NCBI GenBank assembly: GCA_900545075.1
Contig: UQXT01000004.1
Span: forward strand, 1 to 41,185
Length of the DNA stretch: 41,185 nt
Direction: 5' to 3'
Source: an uncultured Collinsella sp.
Lineage (GTDB): Bacteria; Actinomycetota; Coriobacteriia; Coriobacteriales; Coriobacteriaceae
Shown: positions 15,931 to 23,698 of the stretch, piece by piece
Layout: every line of letters begins with the position of its first letter
How positions within the stretch are numbered: position 1 is the stretch's first letter
Program-made: the position numbers and the translations under genes
The notes under the pieces: generated by a model
Database searches by the model: none
What the model saw: the letters and a program-made list of their open reading frames with translations, nothing else
What the model was told of the DNA's origin: nothing

Positions 15931-15933
15931 TTC

Positions 15934-15962
15934 TTGCGTTCGCGGTGGCGCTCCGTTATTCT
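15934..15962 (+). promoter_or_regulatory. Promoter of tRNA-Leu
   Basis: TTGCGT (15934-15939) and TATTCT (15957-15962) with a 17-base spacer, ending 11 bases before the tRNA. Confidence 0.7.
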
Positions 15963-15973
15963 AATTTCTGCAC

Positions 15974-16060
15974 GCGGGCGTGGCGGAATTGGCAGACGCG
16001 TACGGTTCAGGTCCGTATGGGGGCAACCCCATGAAGGTTCAAGTCCTTTCGCCCGCACCA
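15974..16060 (+). tRNA. tRNA-Leu (CAG)
   Basis: A class II tRNA with a perfect acceptor stem GCGGGCG/CGCCCGC. The anticodon stem TACGG/CCGTA has loop TTCAGGT, giving anticodon CAG. The variable arm is short (GGGGGCAACCCC region) and the T loop is TTCAAGT. CCA is encoded (16058-16060). Confidence 0.95.
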
Positions 16061-16071
16061 TTAAATGAAAG

Positions 16072-16096
16072 AGCTCCCAGCAATGGTAGCTTTTTT
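16072..16096 (+). terminator. Terminator of tRNA-Leu
   Basis: AGCTCCCA-GCAA-TGGTAGCT, an 8-bp stem with one mismatch and a GCAA loop, followed by six T. Confidence 0.8.
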
Positions 16097-16177
16097 GTTA
16101 TGGGCCTCCTGTTAGTGTCACGTGGCTGCTTCGTGCGGGTATCCTAGTGCCAACGTGAGCCTATCAGAGGAGAGACC

Positions 16178-17116
16178 ATGCTGTTGTCCGGTATCATTGC
16201 CGCCCTTACGAGCCTTCTGCTTCCCATCATCATTTTGTTGCTACTGCTTCCCAACGCCTGCTATGTCGTTGAACAGCAGCATGCTGTAATCATTGAGCGC
16301 TTGGGCAAGTTCAACCGCATCGTCAACGCGGGTTTCCACATGAAGGTGCCCGTGATCGACCGCAAGGCCGCCACGGTGAGTCTGCGCACCATGAAAAACG
16401 GCTTCGGCATCGACGTTAAGACCCAGGACAACGTGACCATTGGCCTCGAGGTATCCGCTCAGTACCACGTGAGCTATGACATGGGCGCCGGCCCGGCAGA
16501 TTCGGGCATCTACAAGAGCTACTACATGCTGCAGGAGCCCGTCGACCAGATGCGCGACTTCATCACCGATGCCCTGCGCTCTTCCATCCCCGTCTACACG
16601 CTCGATGAGGTCTTTGCCAAGAAGGATGACATCGCCAAGGACGTCAACGCCACCGTGTCCGAGCAGATGGCTGCCTATGGCTTCACCCTCGTGTCGACAC
16701 TCATCACCAAGATCGCGCTGCCGACCGAGGTCGAGAACTCCATGAACGACATCAACGCCGCCCAGCGCAAGCGCGCTGCTGCGCAGGAGCTCGCTGAGGC
16801 CGACCGCATCAAGCGCGTCACCGAGGCGACCGCCGAGGCCGAGGCGATGGAAAAGGCGGGCGAGGGCATCGCCAACCAGCGCAAGGCCATCGCGCTGGGC
16901 ATCAAGGATTCGCTCGAGATTATCCAGGAGACGGGCGTCGGCAACGACGAGGCCAATCAGCTGTTCATGTTTACGCAGTGGTCCGAGATGATGACAGAGT
17001 TCGCTCGTACGGGTAAAACCTCGACGGTCGTGCTGCCGAGCGATTTCTCGCAGTCGGCCTCGATGTTCGAGCAGATGTTGACCGCCGGCAAAGTGCAAAA
17101 CGATTCGAAGGAGTAG
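16178..17116 (+). CDS. SPFH/band-7 (stomatin/prohibitin-like) membrane protein
   Basis: A 312-residue protein. One N-terminal membrane helix (about 5-28, very leucine/isoleucine rich) is followed by the SPFH domain with VVEQQHAVIIERLGKF, VNAGFHMKVPVIDR and SLRTMKNGFGIDVKTQDN. An alanine/glutamate-rich coiled coil (about 195-240, QRKRAAAQELAEADRIKR) comes next. SPFH proteins oligomerise into membrane-bound rings that organise lipid domains and modulate proteases or other membrane proteins. The family is certain; the specific partner is not. There is no adjacent NfeD gene. ATG 16178 has AGAGGAGAG upstream. Confidence 0.9.
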   Translation: MLLSGIIAALTSLLLPIIILLLLLPNACYVVEQQHAVIIERLGKFNRIVNAGFHMKVPVIDRKAATVSLRTMKNGFGIDVKTQDNVTIGLEVSAQYHVSYDMGAGPADSGIYKSYYMLQEPVDQMRDFITDALRSSIPVYTLDEVFAKKDDIAKDVNATVSEQMAAYGFTLVSTLITKIALPTEVENSMNDINAAQRKRAAAQELAEADRIKRVTEATAEAEAMEKAGEGIANQRKAIALGIKDSLEIIQETGVGNDEANQLFMFTQWSEMMTEFARTGKTSTVVLPSDFSQSASMFEQMLTAGKVQNDSKE

Positions 17117-17122
17117 ACGCGC

Positions 17123-17593
17123 GTGAAATACACCGTCGTTTGCGTCGGTAAGCTCAAAGAGCGCTTTTGGAAGGATGCCTGCGCTGAGTACACCAAGCGC
17201 CTGGGCGCCTATGCCAAGGTGGATATCCGCGAGGTGGCCGATATCGACCCGGCTAAGGCGGGCGGTGTGGATGCCGCGCGCGACAAGGAGGGGGCGGCGA
17301 TACTTGCAGCCCTGCCGCCCCGAGCGCATGTGATCTTGCTGGCCATTGAGGGCAAAGAGCGCTCGAGCGAGGAGCTTTCGGCGCGGCTCGATGATCTTAT
17401 GCTGCGTGGTAACAGCGACATCGCCTTTGTGATTGGCGGATCGGACGGCGTGAGCGATGACGTGCGCGCACGAGCCGACGAGATGCTCAGCTTTGGACGC
17501 ATTACCTTGCCGCATAACTTGGCGCGCGTGGTGCTGCTGGAGCAGATTTACCGCGCCTGCAAGATCAGCCGTGGCGAGCCGTATCACAAATAG
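17123..17593 (+). CDS. rlmH: 23S rRNA (pseudouridine1915-N3)-methyltransferase RlmH
   Basis: A 156-residue SPOUT methyltransferase that N3-methylates pseudouridine 1915 in helix 69 of 23S rRNA. Typical features: KYTVVCVGKLKERFW at the N terminus; the knot/SAM site FVIGGSDGVSDDV; and the C terminus LARVVLLEQIYRACKISRGE, then PYHK. Length is normal. The start is GTG 17123, 6 bases after the SPFH gene. Confidence 0.97.
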   Translation: MKYTVVCVGKLKERFWKDACAEYTKRLGAYAKVDIREVADIDPAKAGGVDAARDKEGAAILAALPPRAHVILLAIEGKERSSEELSARLDDLMLRGNSDIAFVIGGSDGVSDDVRARADEMLSFGRITLPHNLARVVLLEQIYRACKISRGEPYHK

Positions 17594-17666
17594 GTCGGCA
17601 ATACGAAACAATGCCGTGGGACAATAGCTTTCGTTTTGAAAAGCGTGTCTGAGAGGACTATGAGAT

Positions 17667-18437
17667 ATGAAGATTGGATTTGTCGGTTTTGGCAATATGG
17701 CGAGCGCTATGGCCGATGGCTGGATCGCTGCCGGTGTGGCTGCGAGCGATATGTGCGCTTGCGCGGGCCACTACGACGCCTTGGTTGAGCGTTGTGAGAC
17801 GCGTGGGATGGTTGCCTGTCGTGACGCGGCGGAGGTCGTCGCCGCATCCGATATCGTGGTCGCTGCGGTCAAGCCGTACATGATTGAGAAGGTCTTCGCT
17901 CCGCTCAAGGACGCTCTAGCCGACAAAGTTGTCCTTTCGGTCGCCTGGACTTGGGATGGCACCAAGTGGGAGCAGGCCCTGCCGGGTGTCGCGCACATCT
18001 CGACGGTGCCCAACACACCGGTTTCGGTGGGCGAGGGCGTCATCGCCTGCGAGAAGTCCTCTACGCTCAGCGACGAGCAGCGTGCTGTTGTGCTCGACCT
18101 GCTCGGTAAGCTTGGCACTGTCGTCGAGCTCGACACGAGCCTGCTGTTTGTGGGCGGTACCGTGGGCGGTTGCGCACCGGCATTTGTCGCCATGGCGATT
18201 GAGGCCCTGGGCGATGCAGCCGTCAAGCACGGTATCCCACGCGCCGATGCCTATCGCATTGTGAGCCAGATGGTGCTGGGCACGGCAAAGCTGCAGCTTG
18301 CAACGGGGCAGCATCCTGCGGCGATGAAGGATGCCGTATGCTCGCCCGGCGGCGCCACCATCAAGGGCGTCGTCGCGCTCGAGGACGCCGGCATGCGCAG
18401 CGCCCTGGTCAAGGCCATCGACGCTACCCTCCAGTAA
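17667..18437 (+). CDS. proC: Pyrroline-5-carboxylate reductase
   Basis: A 256-residue NAD(P)H-dependent enzyme that makes L-proline from 1-pyrroline-5-carboxylate. The Rossmann nucleotide-binding motif GFVGFGNMASAM is at residues 4-15. VVAAVKPYMIEKV and ISTVPNTPVSVGEGV match the ProC central region. The C-terminal dimerisation domain has MKDAVCSPGGATIKGVVALE, the ProC signature. ATG 17667 follows GAGAGGACTATGAGAT. It ends in a compact terminator. Confidence 0.95.
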   Translation: MKIGFVGFGNMASAMADGWIAAGVAASDMCACAGHYDALVERCETRGMVACRDAAEVVAASDIVVAAVKPYMIEKVFAPLKDALADKVVLSVAWTWDGTKWEQALPGVAHISTVPNTPVSVGEGVIACEKSSTLSDEQRAVVLDLLGKLGTVVELDTSLLFVGGTVGGCAPAFVAMAIEALGDAAVKHGIPRADAYRIVSQMVLGTAKLQLATGQHPAAMKDAVCSPGGATIKGVVALEDAGMRSALVKAIDATLQ

Positions 18438-18475
18438 AACCTGCCATTTAGGGACAGGTTTATTTTTGGCAGGTT
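18438..18475 (+). terminator. Terminator hairpin after proC, part of a nested repeat
   Basis: AACCTGCCA (18438-18446) pairs with TGGCAGGTT (18467-18475), and TTT follows. The 20-base loop contains AGGGACAGGTTTAT, whose exact reverse complement lies at 18557-18570. Confidence 0.65.
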
Positions 18476-18503
18476 TTTCCTGCGGTTTTGTCGCATGTAC
18501 GAA

Positions 18504-18544
18504 AAGCGCCCCGCAACTGGCTCAATTCCAGTTGCGGGGCGCTT
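18504..18544. terminator. 17-bp perfect hairpin between convergent genes
   Basis: 18504-18520 and 18528-18544 are perfect 17-bp complements around a 7-base loop (CTCAATT). It lies between proC (+) and the small minus-strand gene, so it can serve as a bidirectional terminator. AAAA precedes it and GCGTTT follows. Confidence 0.7.
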
Positions 18545-18580
18545 GCGTTTGTCCAGATAAACCTGTCCCTTTTTGGCAGG

Positions 18581-18754
18581 TTAGTCCCAGAAGCCGTCTT
18601 GATCGTCCTCGGATTTGGGTCCGCGGTCGACGTAGAGCTTATGGGTGCGCTTCTCCATTACAAAGGCAAGAATCGCAAACAGTAGGATGCCGCCGGCGAA
18701 AAGGATGGCAAAACCGGTGCGGGTGCCAAACAAAAAGGAAAAAACTGCGTCCAT
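18581..18754 (-). CDS. Small single-pass membrane protein of unknown function
   Basis: A 57-residue protein read on the minus strand from ATG 18754-18752 to TAA at 18583-18581. A hydrophobic N-terminal half (TGFAILFAGGILLFAILAF) forms one membrane helix. A charged cytoplasmic-type tail follows (EKRTHKLYVDRG, then KSEDDQDGFWD). AGAAGG lies 8 bases before the ATG, supporting translation. No family is recognised. It is divergent from serS and convergent with proC. Coding character and ribosome-binding site are convincing for so short a gene. Confidence 0.72.
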   Translation of the reverse strand: MDAVFSFLFGTRTGFAILFAGGILLFAILAFVMEKRTHKLYVDRGPKSEDDQDGFWD

Positions 18755-18797
18755 TAGGTGCCTTCTTGCGTAGTTGAGTTGGGTCGTAAACGCTCAT

Positions 18798-18836
18798 AAG
18801 TATATACTTGCCCATACATGTACAAGGTTGCAACCT
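18798..18836. promoter_or_regulatory. Two perfect palindromes between serS and the small membrane gene
   Basis: AAGTATATACTT (18798-18809) and AGGTTGCAACCT (18825-18836) are perfect 12-bp palindromes 15 bases apart, in the divergent promoter region. The first could overlap a -10 element on either strand. No T-box leader is visible before serS. Confidence 0.4.
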
Positions 18837-18865
18837 AAATGGAATGTATATCGCCGGAGGATCTA

Positions 18866-20149
18866 ATGCTTGATATCAAGTTTGTTCGCGAGAATCCCGA
18901 TGCCATCGATACCGCCATGGCAAATCGCCAGACGTCTTGGGATCGCGAGAAGTTCTTTGAACTCGACGACGAGCGCCGTGCCGTCATCACCGAGGTCGAG
19001 GAGCTCCAAGCCACGCGTAATGCCGAGTCCAAGAAGATCGGCGCTCTGATGAAGGAGGGCAAGAAGGACGAGGCCGAGGCCGCCAAGGAGGCCGTGCGCG
19101 CCGTCAACGAGAAGATTGACGGTCTGGCCGAGCGCCGCACTGCTCTCGAGCAGGAGCAGTACGACTTCATGGCTCACCTGCCCAACATCCCTTGCGAGGC
19201 CACGCCGTACGGCAAGGATGAGGACGAGAACATCGAGCGCCGTCGTTGGGGCACCCCGCGTGAGTTCGATTTCGACTTTAAGCCGCACTGGGATCTGGGT
19301 ACCGATCTGGACATCCTCGACTTCGAGCGTGGCAACAAGCTCTCCGGAAGCCGCTTCACCGTTCTCGGCGGCGCCGGCGCCCGTCTGGAGCGCGCCCTCA
19401 TCAACTTCTTCCTCGACACGCACACCAGCCGTGGCTTTAAGGAGTGGTGGCCGCCCATCGTCGTCAAGCGTCAGACCATGTTTGGCACGGGCCAGCTGCC
19501 CAAGTTCGAGGACGATGCCTATCACGTCTCGGGCGATAACTTCCTGATTCCCACCGCTGAGGTCGTGCTTACCAACCTGCACGCCGGCGAGGTCCTCGAT
19601 GCTGATACCCTGCCGCGTCGCTATACCGCCTTCACCCCCTGCTTCCGCGAGGAGGCCGGCTCCGCTGGTCGCGACACCCGCGGCATCATCCGCCAGCACG
19701 AGTTTGACAAGGTCGAGATGGTCAAGTTTGCCAAGCCGGAGGAGTCCGACGAGGAGCTCGAGAGCATGACCGCCGAGGCCGAGTACCTGCTGCAGCAGCT
19801 GGGCCTTCCGTATCGCGTGATTAGCCTGTGCACCGGCGACCTGGGCTTCTCTGCCCGTCAGACCTACGACATCGAGGTCTGGCTGCCGAGCTACAACGCC
19901 TACAAGGAGATCAGCTCCTGCTCCAACTGCGGCGACTTCCAGGCCCGTCGCGCCAACATCAAGTATCGCGACCCCGAGAACTTCAAGGGCTCGCGCTACC
20001 TGCACACCCTCAACGGTTCCGGTCTGCCGGCTGGTCGCACCATGGCCGCCATTCTGGAGAACTACCAGAACGCCGACGGCACCATCACGATCCCCGAGGT
20101 TCTTCGTCCCTACATGGGTGGCCTCGAGAAGATCGAGCCGGTTGCGTAG
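18866..20149 (+). CDS. serS: Seryl-tRNA synthetase
   Basis: A 427-residue class II aminoacyl-tRNA synthetase charging tRNA-Ser (and tRNA-Sec where present). The N-terminal coiled-coil arm (about 30-105, rich in Glu/Lys/Ala) contacts the long variable arm of tRNA-Ser. The catalytic domain has TPCFREEAGSAGRDTRGI (motif 2), ISSCSNCGDFQARR and the motif 3 region GSGLPAGRTMAAILENYQ. The frame is open to 18839, but MLDIKFVREN is the family's normal start and ATG 18866 has CGGAGGATCTA in front. A terminator follows at 20172. Confidence 0.98.
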   Translation: MLDIKFVRENPDAIDTAMANRQTSWDREKFFELDDERRAVITEVEELQATRNAESKKIGALMKEGKKDEAEAAKEAVRAVNEKIDGLAERRTALEQEQYDFMAHLPNIPCEATPYGKDEDENIERRRWGTPREFDFDFKPHWDLGTDLDILDFERGNKLSGSRFTVLGGAGARLERALINFFLDTHTSRGFKEWWPPIVVKRQTMFGTGQLPKFEDDAYHVSGDNFLIPTAEVVLTNLHAGEVLDADTLPRRYTAFTPCFREEAGSAGRDTRGIIRQHEFDKVEMVKFAKPEESDEELESMTAEAEYLLQQLGLPYRVISLCTGDLGFSARQTYDIEVWLPSYNAYKEISSCSNCGDFQARRANIKYRDPENFKGSRYLHTLNGSGLPAGRTMAAILENYQNADGTITIPEVLRPYMGGLEKIEPVA

Positions 20150-20171
20150 GTTGCCTGCATAAGCGATTTGC

Positions 20172-20201
20172 AAGGGCGCTCCTTTCTGGGGCGCCCTTTT
20201 T
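20172..20201 (+). terminator. Terminator after serS
   Basis: AAGGGCGCTCC and GGGGCGCCCTT form a GC-rich stem with one wobble around a short TTTCT loop, ending in TTTTT. Confidence 0.88.
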
Positions 20202-20250
20202 GTGCGCAAAGCCTTACCATATCGCGCGGACAGCTCAATAGAAAACACAC

Positions 20251-20262
20251 GAACAAACGTTC
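20251..20262 (+). promoter_or_regulatory. SOS-like (GAAC-N4-GTTC) box
   Basis: GAACAAACGTTC matches the GAAC-N4-GTTC core of the LexA site used by Gram-positive and actinobacterial SOS genes. It ends 60 bases before ATG 20323 and just upstream of a possible -10 (TATGCT, 20284-20289). Regulation by LexA is inferred. Confidence 0.45.
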
Positions 20263-20322
20263 TGTATACAGCCATCTACCTGCTATGCTTATGTTAAACA
20301 GAAGCGAGAGGAAGGGGATGCG

Positions 20323-20700
20323 ATGGAGCTGTTTGATGAGCGGGTAGTTTTGTTTGAGAGCGATGAAGGTGGGGAGCACCTACTGGTTACATGTGAGCCA
20401 TCGGGTATGGGTGGTTTGGTGGTGCGGCAGACGAGCGAGGGTCCGTTGACCCAATGGTGCTTTGAGGAATCGCCGCATGTGGTCGAGACCTTTGTGACGC
20501 ACGAGGGTCTTGTGGCGCTTGGGCAGTTCTATGGAGTTGGGACTTCTAACCAGGTGGCGCGCATGCTGAGTATCTCGTTTGCCGATTATGACTGTGCCCA
20601 GCGGGTGCGCTCGCTTTTGAGGGAGCTCGGTGCTGGGTTCGATGTGGTTGAAAAGCCGATTGATCGCATGTGGGACGCTGGCGCATCCGGAGCTGCGTGA
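20323..20700 (+). CDS. Small protein of unknown function
   Basis: A 125-residue soluble protein, acidic, with no membrane helix and no motif I recognise. The first half looks beta-rich (RVVLFESDEGGEHLLVTCEP, then GGLVVRQTSEG). The second half is more helical (ARMLSISFADYDCAQRVRSL, LRELG). ATG 20323 has GAGGAAGGGG upstream, and codon use resembles the neighbours. It stands alone between the serS terminator and tRNA-Arg. The SOS-like box upstream is the only clue to its role. Confidence 0.75.
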   Translation: MELFDERVVLFESDEGGEHLLVTCEPSGMGGLVVRQTSEGPLTQWCFEESPHVVETFVTHEGLVALGQFYGVGTSNQVARMLSISFADYDCAQRVRSLLRELGAGFDVVEKPIDRMWDAGASGAA

Positions 20701-20733
20701 GGAACATATTCTCAAAAAAGTTTGAGATTGTGC

Positions 20734-20764
20734 TTGACTCCAACTAACTAAAGTGGTTTTATAT
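20734..20764 (+). promoter_or_regulatory. Promoter of tRNA-Arg
   Basis: TTGACT (20734-20739) and a T/A-rich -10 (within TTTTATAT, 20757-20764), spacing 17-19 bases, just upstream of the tRNA. Confidence 0.65.
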
Positions 20765-20774
20765 GTCTTGCGCT

Positions 20775-20851
20775 GCGGCGTTACCTCAGCTGGATAGAGG
20801 GTCTGACTACGAATCAGAACGTCATAGGTTCGAATCCTATACGCCGCACCA
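20775..20851 (+). tRNA. tRNA-Arg (ACG)
   Basis: Perfect acceptor stem GCGGCGT/ACGCCGC. Anticodon stem TCTGA/TCAGA with loop CTACGAA gives anticodon ACG (A34 normally deaminated to inosine). T arm ATAGG-TTCGAAT-CCTAT. CCA is encoded (20849-20851). Confidence 0.96.
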
Positions 20852-20863
20852 ATCGAACTTGAA

Positions 20864-20890
20864 GCCTCCGGCAACGGGGGCTTTTCTTTT
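20864..20890 (+). terminator. Terminator of tRNA-Arg
   Basis: GCCTCCG-GCAA-CGGGGGC stem-loop with one wobble and a GNRA-type loop, followed by TTTTCTTTT. No duplicated tRNA end follows this terminator, unlike tRNA-Phe and tRNA-Ser. Confidence 0.85.
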
Positions 20891-21041
20891 ACGCCGGCAC
20901 TCGATATTTGATACGCGGCTGGAATCGTGCACCTCCGCCCGCGGGAGACTATTTCTTATCGACTCGTGTAAGATTCCGAGTAGGTGTCGCGGCCCATCCG
21001 CGACCACTCCTTCTCTCGACGACCGATCAGGGTGATATTTC

Positions 21042-23483
21042 GTGGCAGAGCGTCCGACATACAAGCTCAGGTTTCTCGACCCCAAAAAGCGTTTTCCATC
21101 GATGCCTGAGCAGCCCGCGGGGCGCTCGTATGGTGTTGTCTGGAAAGTCTTTGGCGAGGACCCCAAAGAGTCATGCTATGTCGTCGAATTCGTCGGCAAA
21201 AGCCACATATCGCTCCTGGGCTACGTGAGCGTGTCGGGCAAGGTTTATAAGGTTGACCGCCCTGTTCGGGAAGTACCGTTGCCCGAGGACCCCGACATGG
21301 AGCTGGTCCTTCACGAGTCCGATTCCAGTATTGGCGAGATTATGGTGAGGGAGGCCAACGGAGCAATGCGCGCGTGTGCGCGAACTGCCGGCTCTCCCGA
21401 AGGCTCCATGCGCGAGCAGTCCGACCTCGAGACATGGAATTCGACTCGCGCCCTTCCTTACGGCGAGTTTATGGCATCGATGTTCTTGCGCTACGTGATA
21501 TTTGCCAACTCCGAAAGCGCTATTGCGAACACGGCGGGCGTCGACGGTCTCGATGCGGACATGCAAAACGTTGTCGACAAAATAAAGCTCGTAAAGTTGC
21601 CCGAGCCGGTCGAGGTGTTTTTGGGTTTTGACACGGCACCGCTCCCCGATGCTATCGAGACGCTGCTTTACCGTGTTGACCATGCCGAGAATCCGAGCGG
21701 TATCGAGCGTTATGCCGCCGCCCTTATGAGCGAGATCGACTTGCCCCGCCTGCGCACCATTGCTGCCAAGTCCGAAATGAGCCTAGCGCGCATCGACCGC
21801 TCAAAGCTGTTCTATCTCAATTTTGATCGTAGCCTGCTGGACCAGGATGAGATTGACATGCTGCTTGCCATCGAGTGCCGTCTCAATCGCCTCTCCGGCA
21901 TCCTTGAGCGCATCGGGGCCGGATTGGTCCCTGCGGCATCCTCGCCGAGCCTTGAGGGCTGCGCGCTCTTTGACGCGTGGCATATCGCCAAGACGACCAA
22001 CGATGTTCCCCGACTGCTTGATACGGCCTCGAGCGACAACCCGTGGGGCAAACCGGGAACGGTGGCTTGCCAGCCGGGCGGTGAGTGGGACGTGCGCACC
22101 CGCTTCGCGCGTATTGTCGAGGCGCTCAACGTGGTCACACGGCTCGACTATACCTATCGGGCAAACGTTGCCGATGGGATTATGCTCGTTCGGTTTGGGC
22201 GCTCTGTCGTGGATGCCATGCCGCAACGTGAATACGACGCTCAGGATGACGCCTGGCGCGAGTTGGACGAGGGCGTGCGCGCGATTTGGGCCGCGGAGCA
22301 CGACGCGCGCGTGGCGCTTACGCTGGCAGCGGCTTGCTTTGCGGCAGGTGCCTGCATTGCGCGCTGCTATGTTCAGATTGCGGCTCCCGACGGCGAGCAG
22401 GGCGAGCGCGTCATTGCAACATATTCCTTTGGGCGTGCGGCCTATCTGGCCAATTGCGTGCCTGTCGCCAAGGATCTTGAGAGCATGGATATGGACGATA
22501 TGCCGTGCAAGCGCATGCTTGAGGCATATGAGTCGGACGCGCCGGATGCGATTGAGCCTGCGGAGGTTCACGCTCGCCCGCGTGACGACTACCGTTCGCT
22601 GCCGCCGGCGTTGCGCGACCTGCTGCTTGCTGATACGGCTGATGAGCTCGAGGTCATGGAGATGGACGATGACCCGTATGTGGCGCGCGTCGTTGAGTTG
22701 CGCGAGCAGGCCAAAGTTGACCGTGCAAATGCGTTTGAGGGTTTCTCCCGTCTTGTTGAGGAGCTGGAGGCTAAGTGCGCCGTTGCCGAGCTTTTGGCAA
22801 CGGGTCCGGTCCAGACGCAGTTTTGCGACAACCAGCTGGTACGCATGGTGCTGCCGGTAATGGAGGAAGATTGCTCGGTGCGCATCCTGCGCGCTCCCGA
22901 CGCGCTCTACTTTGCTCAGCACGAGATCTGCAGTTATTACGCCGATCAGGAGGATTTTGAACGGGCGCTACCCGAGGTGCGTCGTCTTTACGATTTGGCA
23001 CGCTCTTCCATGCAGTCGCATTTTGCGCTCATCAATGTGTTGGCGCGCCTGGAGCGCTTTGACGAGATCATCGAGGTGGCGCGCCACGGCCTGCGCATCG
23101 CCAGCGACCGTTCCGCAATCGGTTATCTGTTCTATCGCCTGGCGTTTGCCTATTGGAACTGCGACCAGCTCGAGCTCGCGCTGGCGTGCTACCGCCTGGT
23201 ACCGCGCGGCGAGGAGTCGGGTAGCAACGCGCTGGAGGAAATGCAGGGCCTTATGAACGAGATGGGTGTCAATGAGCCTCCGACGTTTGAGGATGCGGTT
23301 GAGACCATCCGTAAGGCCGGGCTCGAGTTGCCTCCCGTGTCCGCCGTGACCAACCAGCTGGCGGATGCTGCCGTGCAGTTGGTCGATAACGGCTTCTTTT
23401 TCTTGGCGCGCGTCTGCATCTTCCAAATGTGGCGCACCATGGGCAACGATGAGCTCGGCTCCCTCAATCGCTCGTTGGGGTAG
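21042..23483 (+). CDS. Large protein of unknown function with TPR-like C-terminal region
   Basis: An 813-residue soluble, acidic protein with no signal peptide. Its N-terminal 100 residues look beta-rich (GYVSVSGKVYKVDRPVREVP). The middle 400 residues are helical and unrecognised. Residues about 625-735 (ICSYYADQEDFERALPEVRRL, then INVLARLERFDEIIEVARHG and LAFAYWNCDQLELALACYRL) have the helix-pair rhythm of tetratricopeptide repeats, which usually hold protein partners. The start is GTG 21042; the Shine-Dalgarno is weak (AGGGTGATATTTC). It is monocistronic between tRNA-Arg and tRNA-Ser. Function is unknown. Confidence 0.85.
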   Translation: MAERPTYKLRFLDPKKRFPSMPEQPAGRSYGVVWKVFGEDPKESCYVVEFVGKSHISLLGYVSVSGKVYKVDRPVREVPLPEDPDMELVLHESDSSIGEIMVREANGAMRACARTAGSPEGSMREQSDLETWNSTRALPYGEFMASMFLRYVIFANSESAIANTAGVDGLDADMQNVVDKIKLVKLPEPVEVFLGFDTAPLPDAIETLLYRVDHAENPSGIERYAAALMSEIDLPRLRTIAAKSEMSLARIDRSKLFYLNFDRSLLDQDEIDMLLAIECRLNRLSGILERIGAGLVPAASSPSLEGCALFDAWHIAKTTNDVPRLLDTASSDNPWGKPGTVACQPGGEWDVRTRFARIVEALNVVTRLDYTYRANVADGIMLVRFGRSVVDAMPQREYDAQDDAWRELDEGVRAIWAAEHDARVALTLAAACFAAGACIARCYVQIAAPDGEQGERVIATYSFGRAAYLANCVPVAKDLESMDMDDMPCKRMLEAYESDAPDAIEPAEVHARPRDDYRSLPPALRDLLLADTADELEVMEMDDDPYVARVVELREQAKVDRANAFEGFSRLVEELEAKCAVAELLATGPVQTQFCDNQLVRMVLPVMEEDCSVRILRAPDALYFAQHEICSYYADQEDFERALPEVRRLYDLARSSMQSHFALINVLARLERFDEIIEVARHGLRIASDRSAIGYLFYRLAFAYWNCDQLELALACYRLVPRGEESGSNALEEMQGLMNEMGVNEPPTFEDAVETIRKAGLELPPVSAVTNQLADAAVQLVDNGFFFLARVCIFQMWRTMGNDELGSLNRSLG

Positions 23484-23524
23484 GGGCGAAAACTGCAAGG
23501 AGCGGGCAATTAGAAAATTCCCTC

Positions 23525-23553
23525 TTGCTCAACTTCGGCTGTTTGGTTACTAT
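23525..23553 (+). promoter_or_regulatory. Promoter of tRNA-Ser
   Basis: TTGCTC (23525-23530) and TACTAT (23548-23553), 17-base spacer, 15 bases before the tRNA. Confidence 0.7.
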
Positions 23554-23567
23554 AGAACGGCTGTTAC

Positions 23568-23658
23568 GGAGAGCTGACCGAGAGGCCGAAGGTGCTCGCC
23601 TGCTAAGCGAGTATGCCCCAAAAGGGCATCTGGGGTTCGAATCCCCAGCTCTCCGCCA
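23568..23658 (+). tRNA. tRNA-Ser (GCT)
   Basis: A class II tRNA with a perfect acceptor stem GGAGAGC/GCTCTCC. Anticodon loop CTGCTAA on a CTCGC-type stem gives anticodon GCT. The variable arm GCCCCAAAAGGGC is long, the T arm is CTGGGG-TTCGAAT-CCCCAG, the discriminator is G, and CCA is encoded (23656-23658). Its 3' end is duplicated at 23832. Confidence 0.96.
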
Positions 23659-23661
23659 GTA
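23641..23661 (+). repeat. Direct repeat copy 1: tRNA-Ser 3' end
   Basis: From the T-arm 3' strand through the acceptor strand and CCA plus GTA, 21 bases identical to 23832-23852. The following 40 bases, including a terminator, are similar but diverged. Confidence 0.93.
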
Positions 23662-23674
23662 TGAATTGAAAGAA

Positions 23675-23698
23675 GGGTCCCATCTGGGGCCCTTTTTT
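23675..23698 (+). terminator. Terminator of tRNA-Ser
   Basis: GGGTCCC-ATCT-GGGGCCC stem with one wobble and TTTTTT. Confidence 0.88.

Noticed and set aside
18781..18865. T-box leader before serS
   Set aside because: No T-box core, specifier loop or antiterminator is seen; only two palindromes lie in a short gap.
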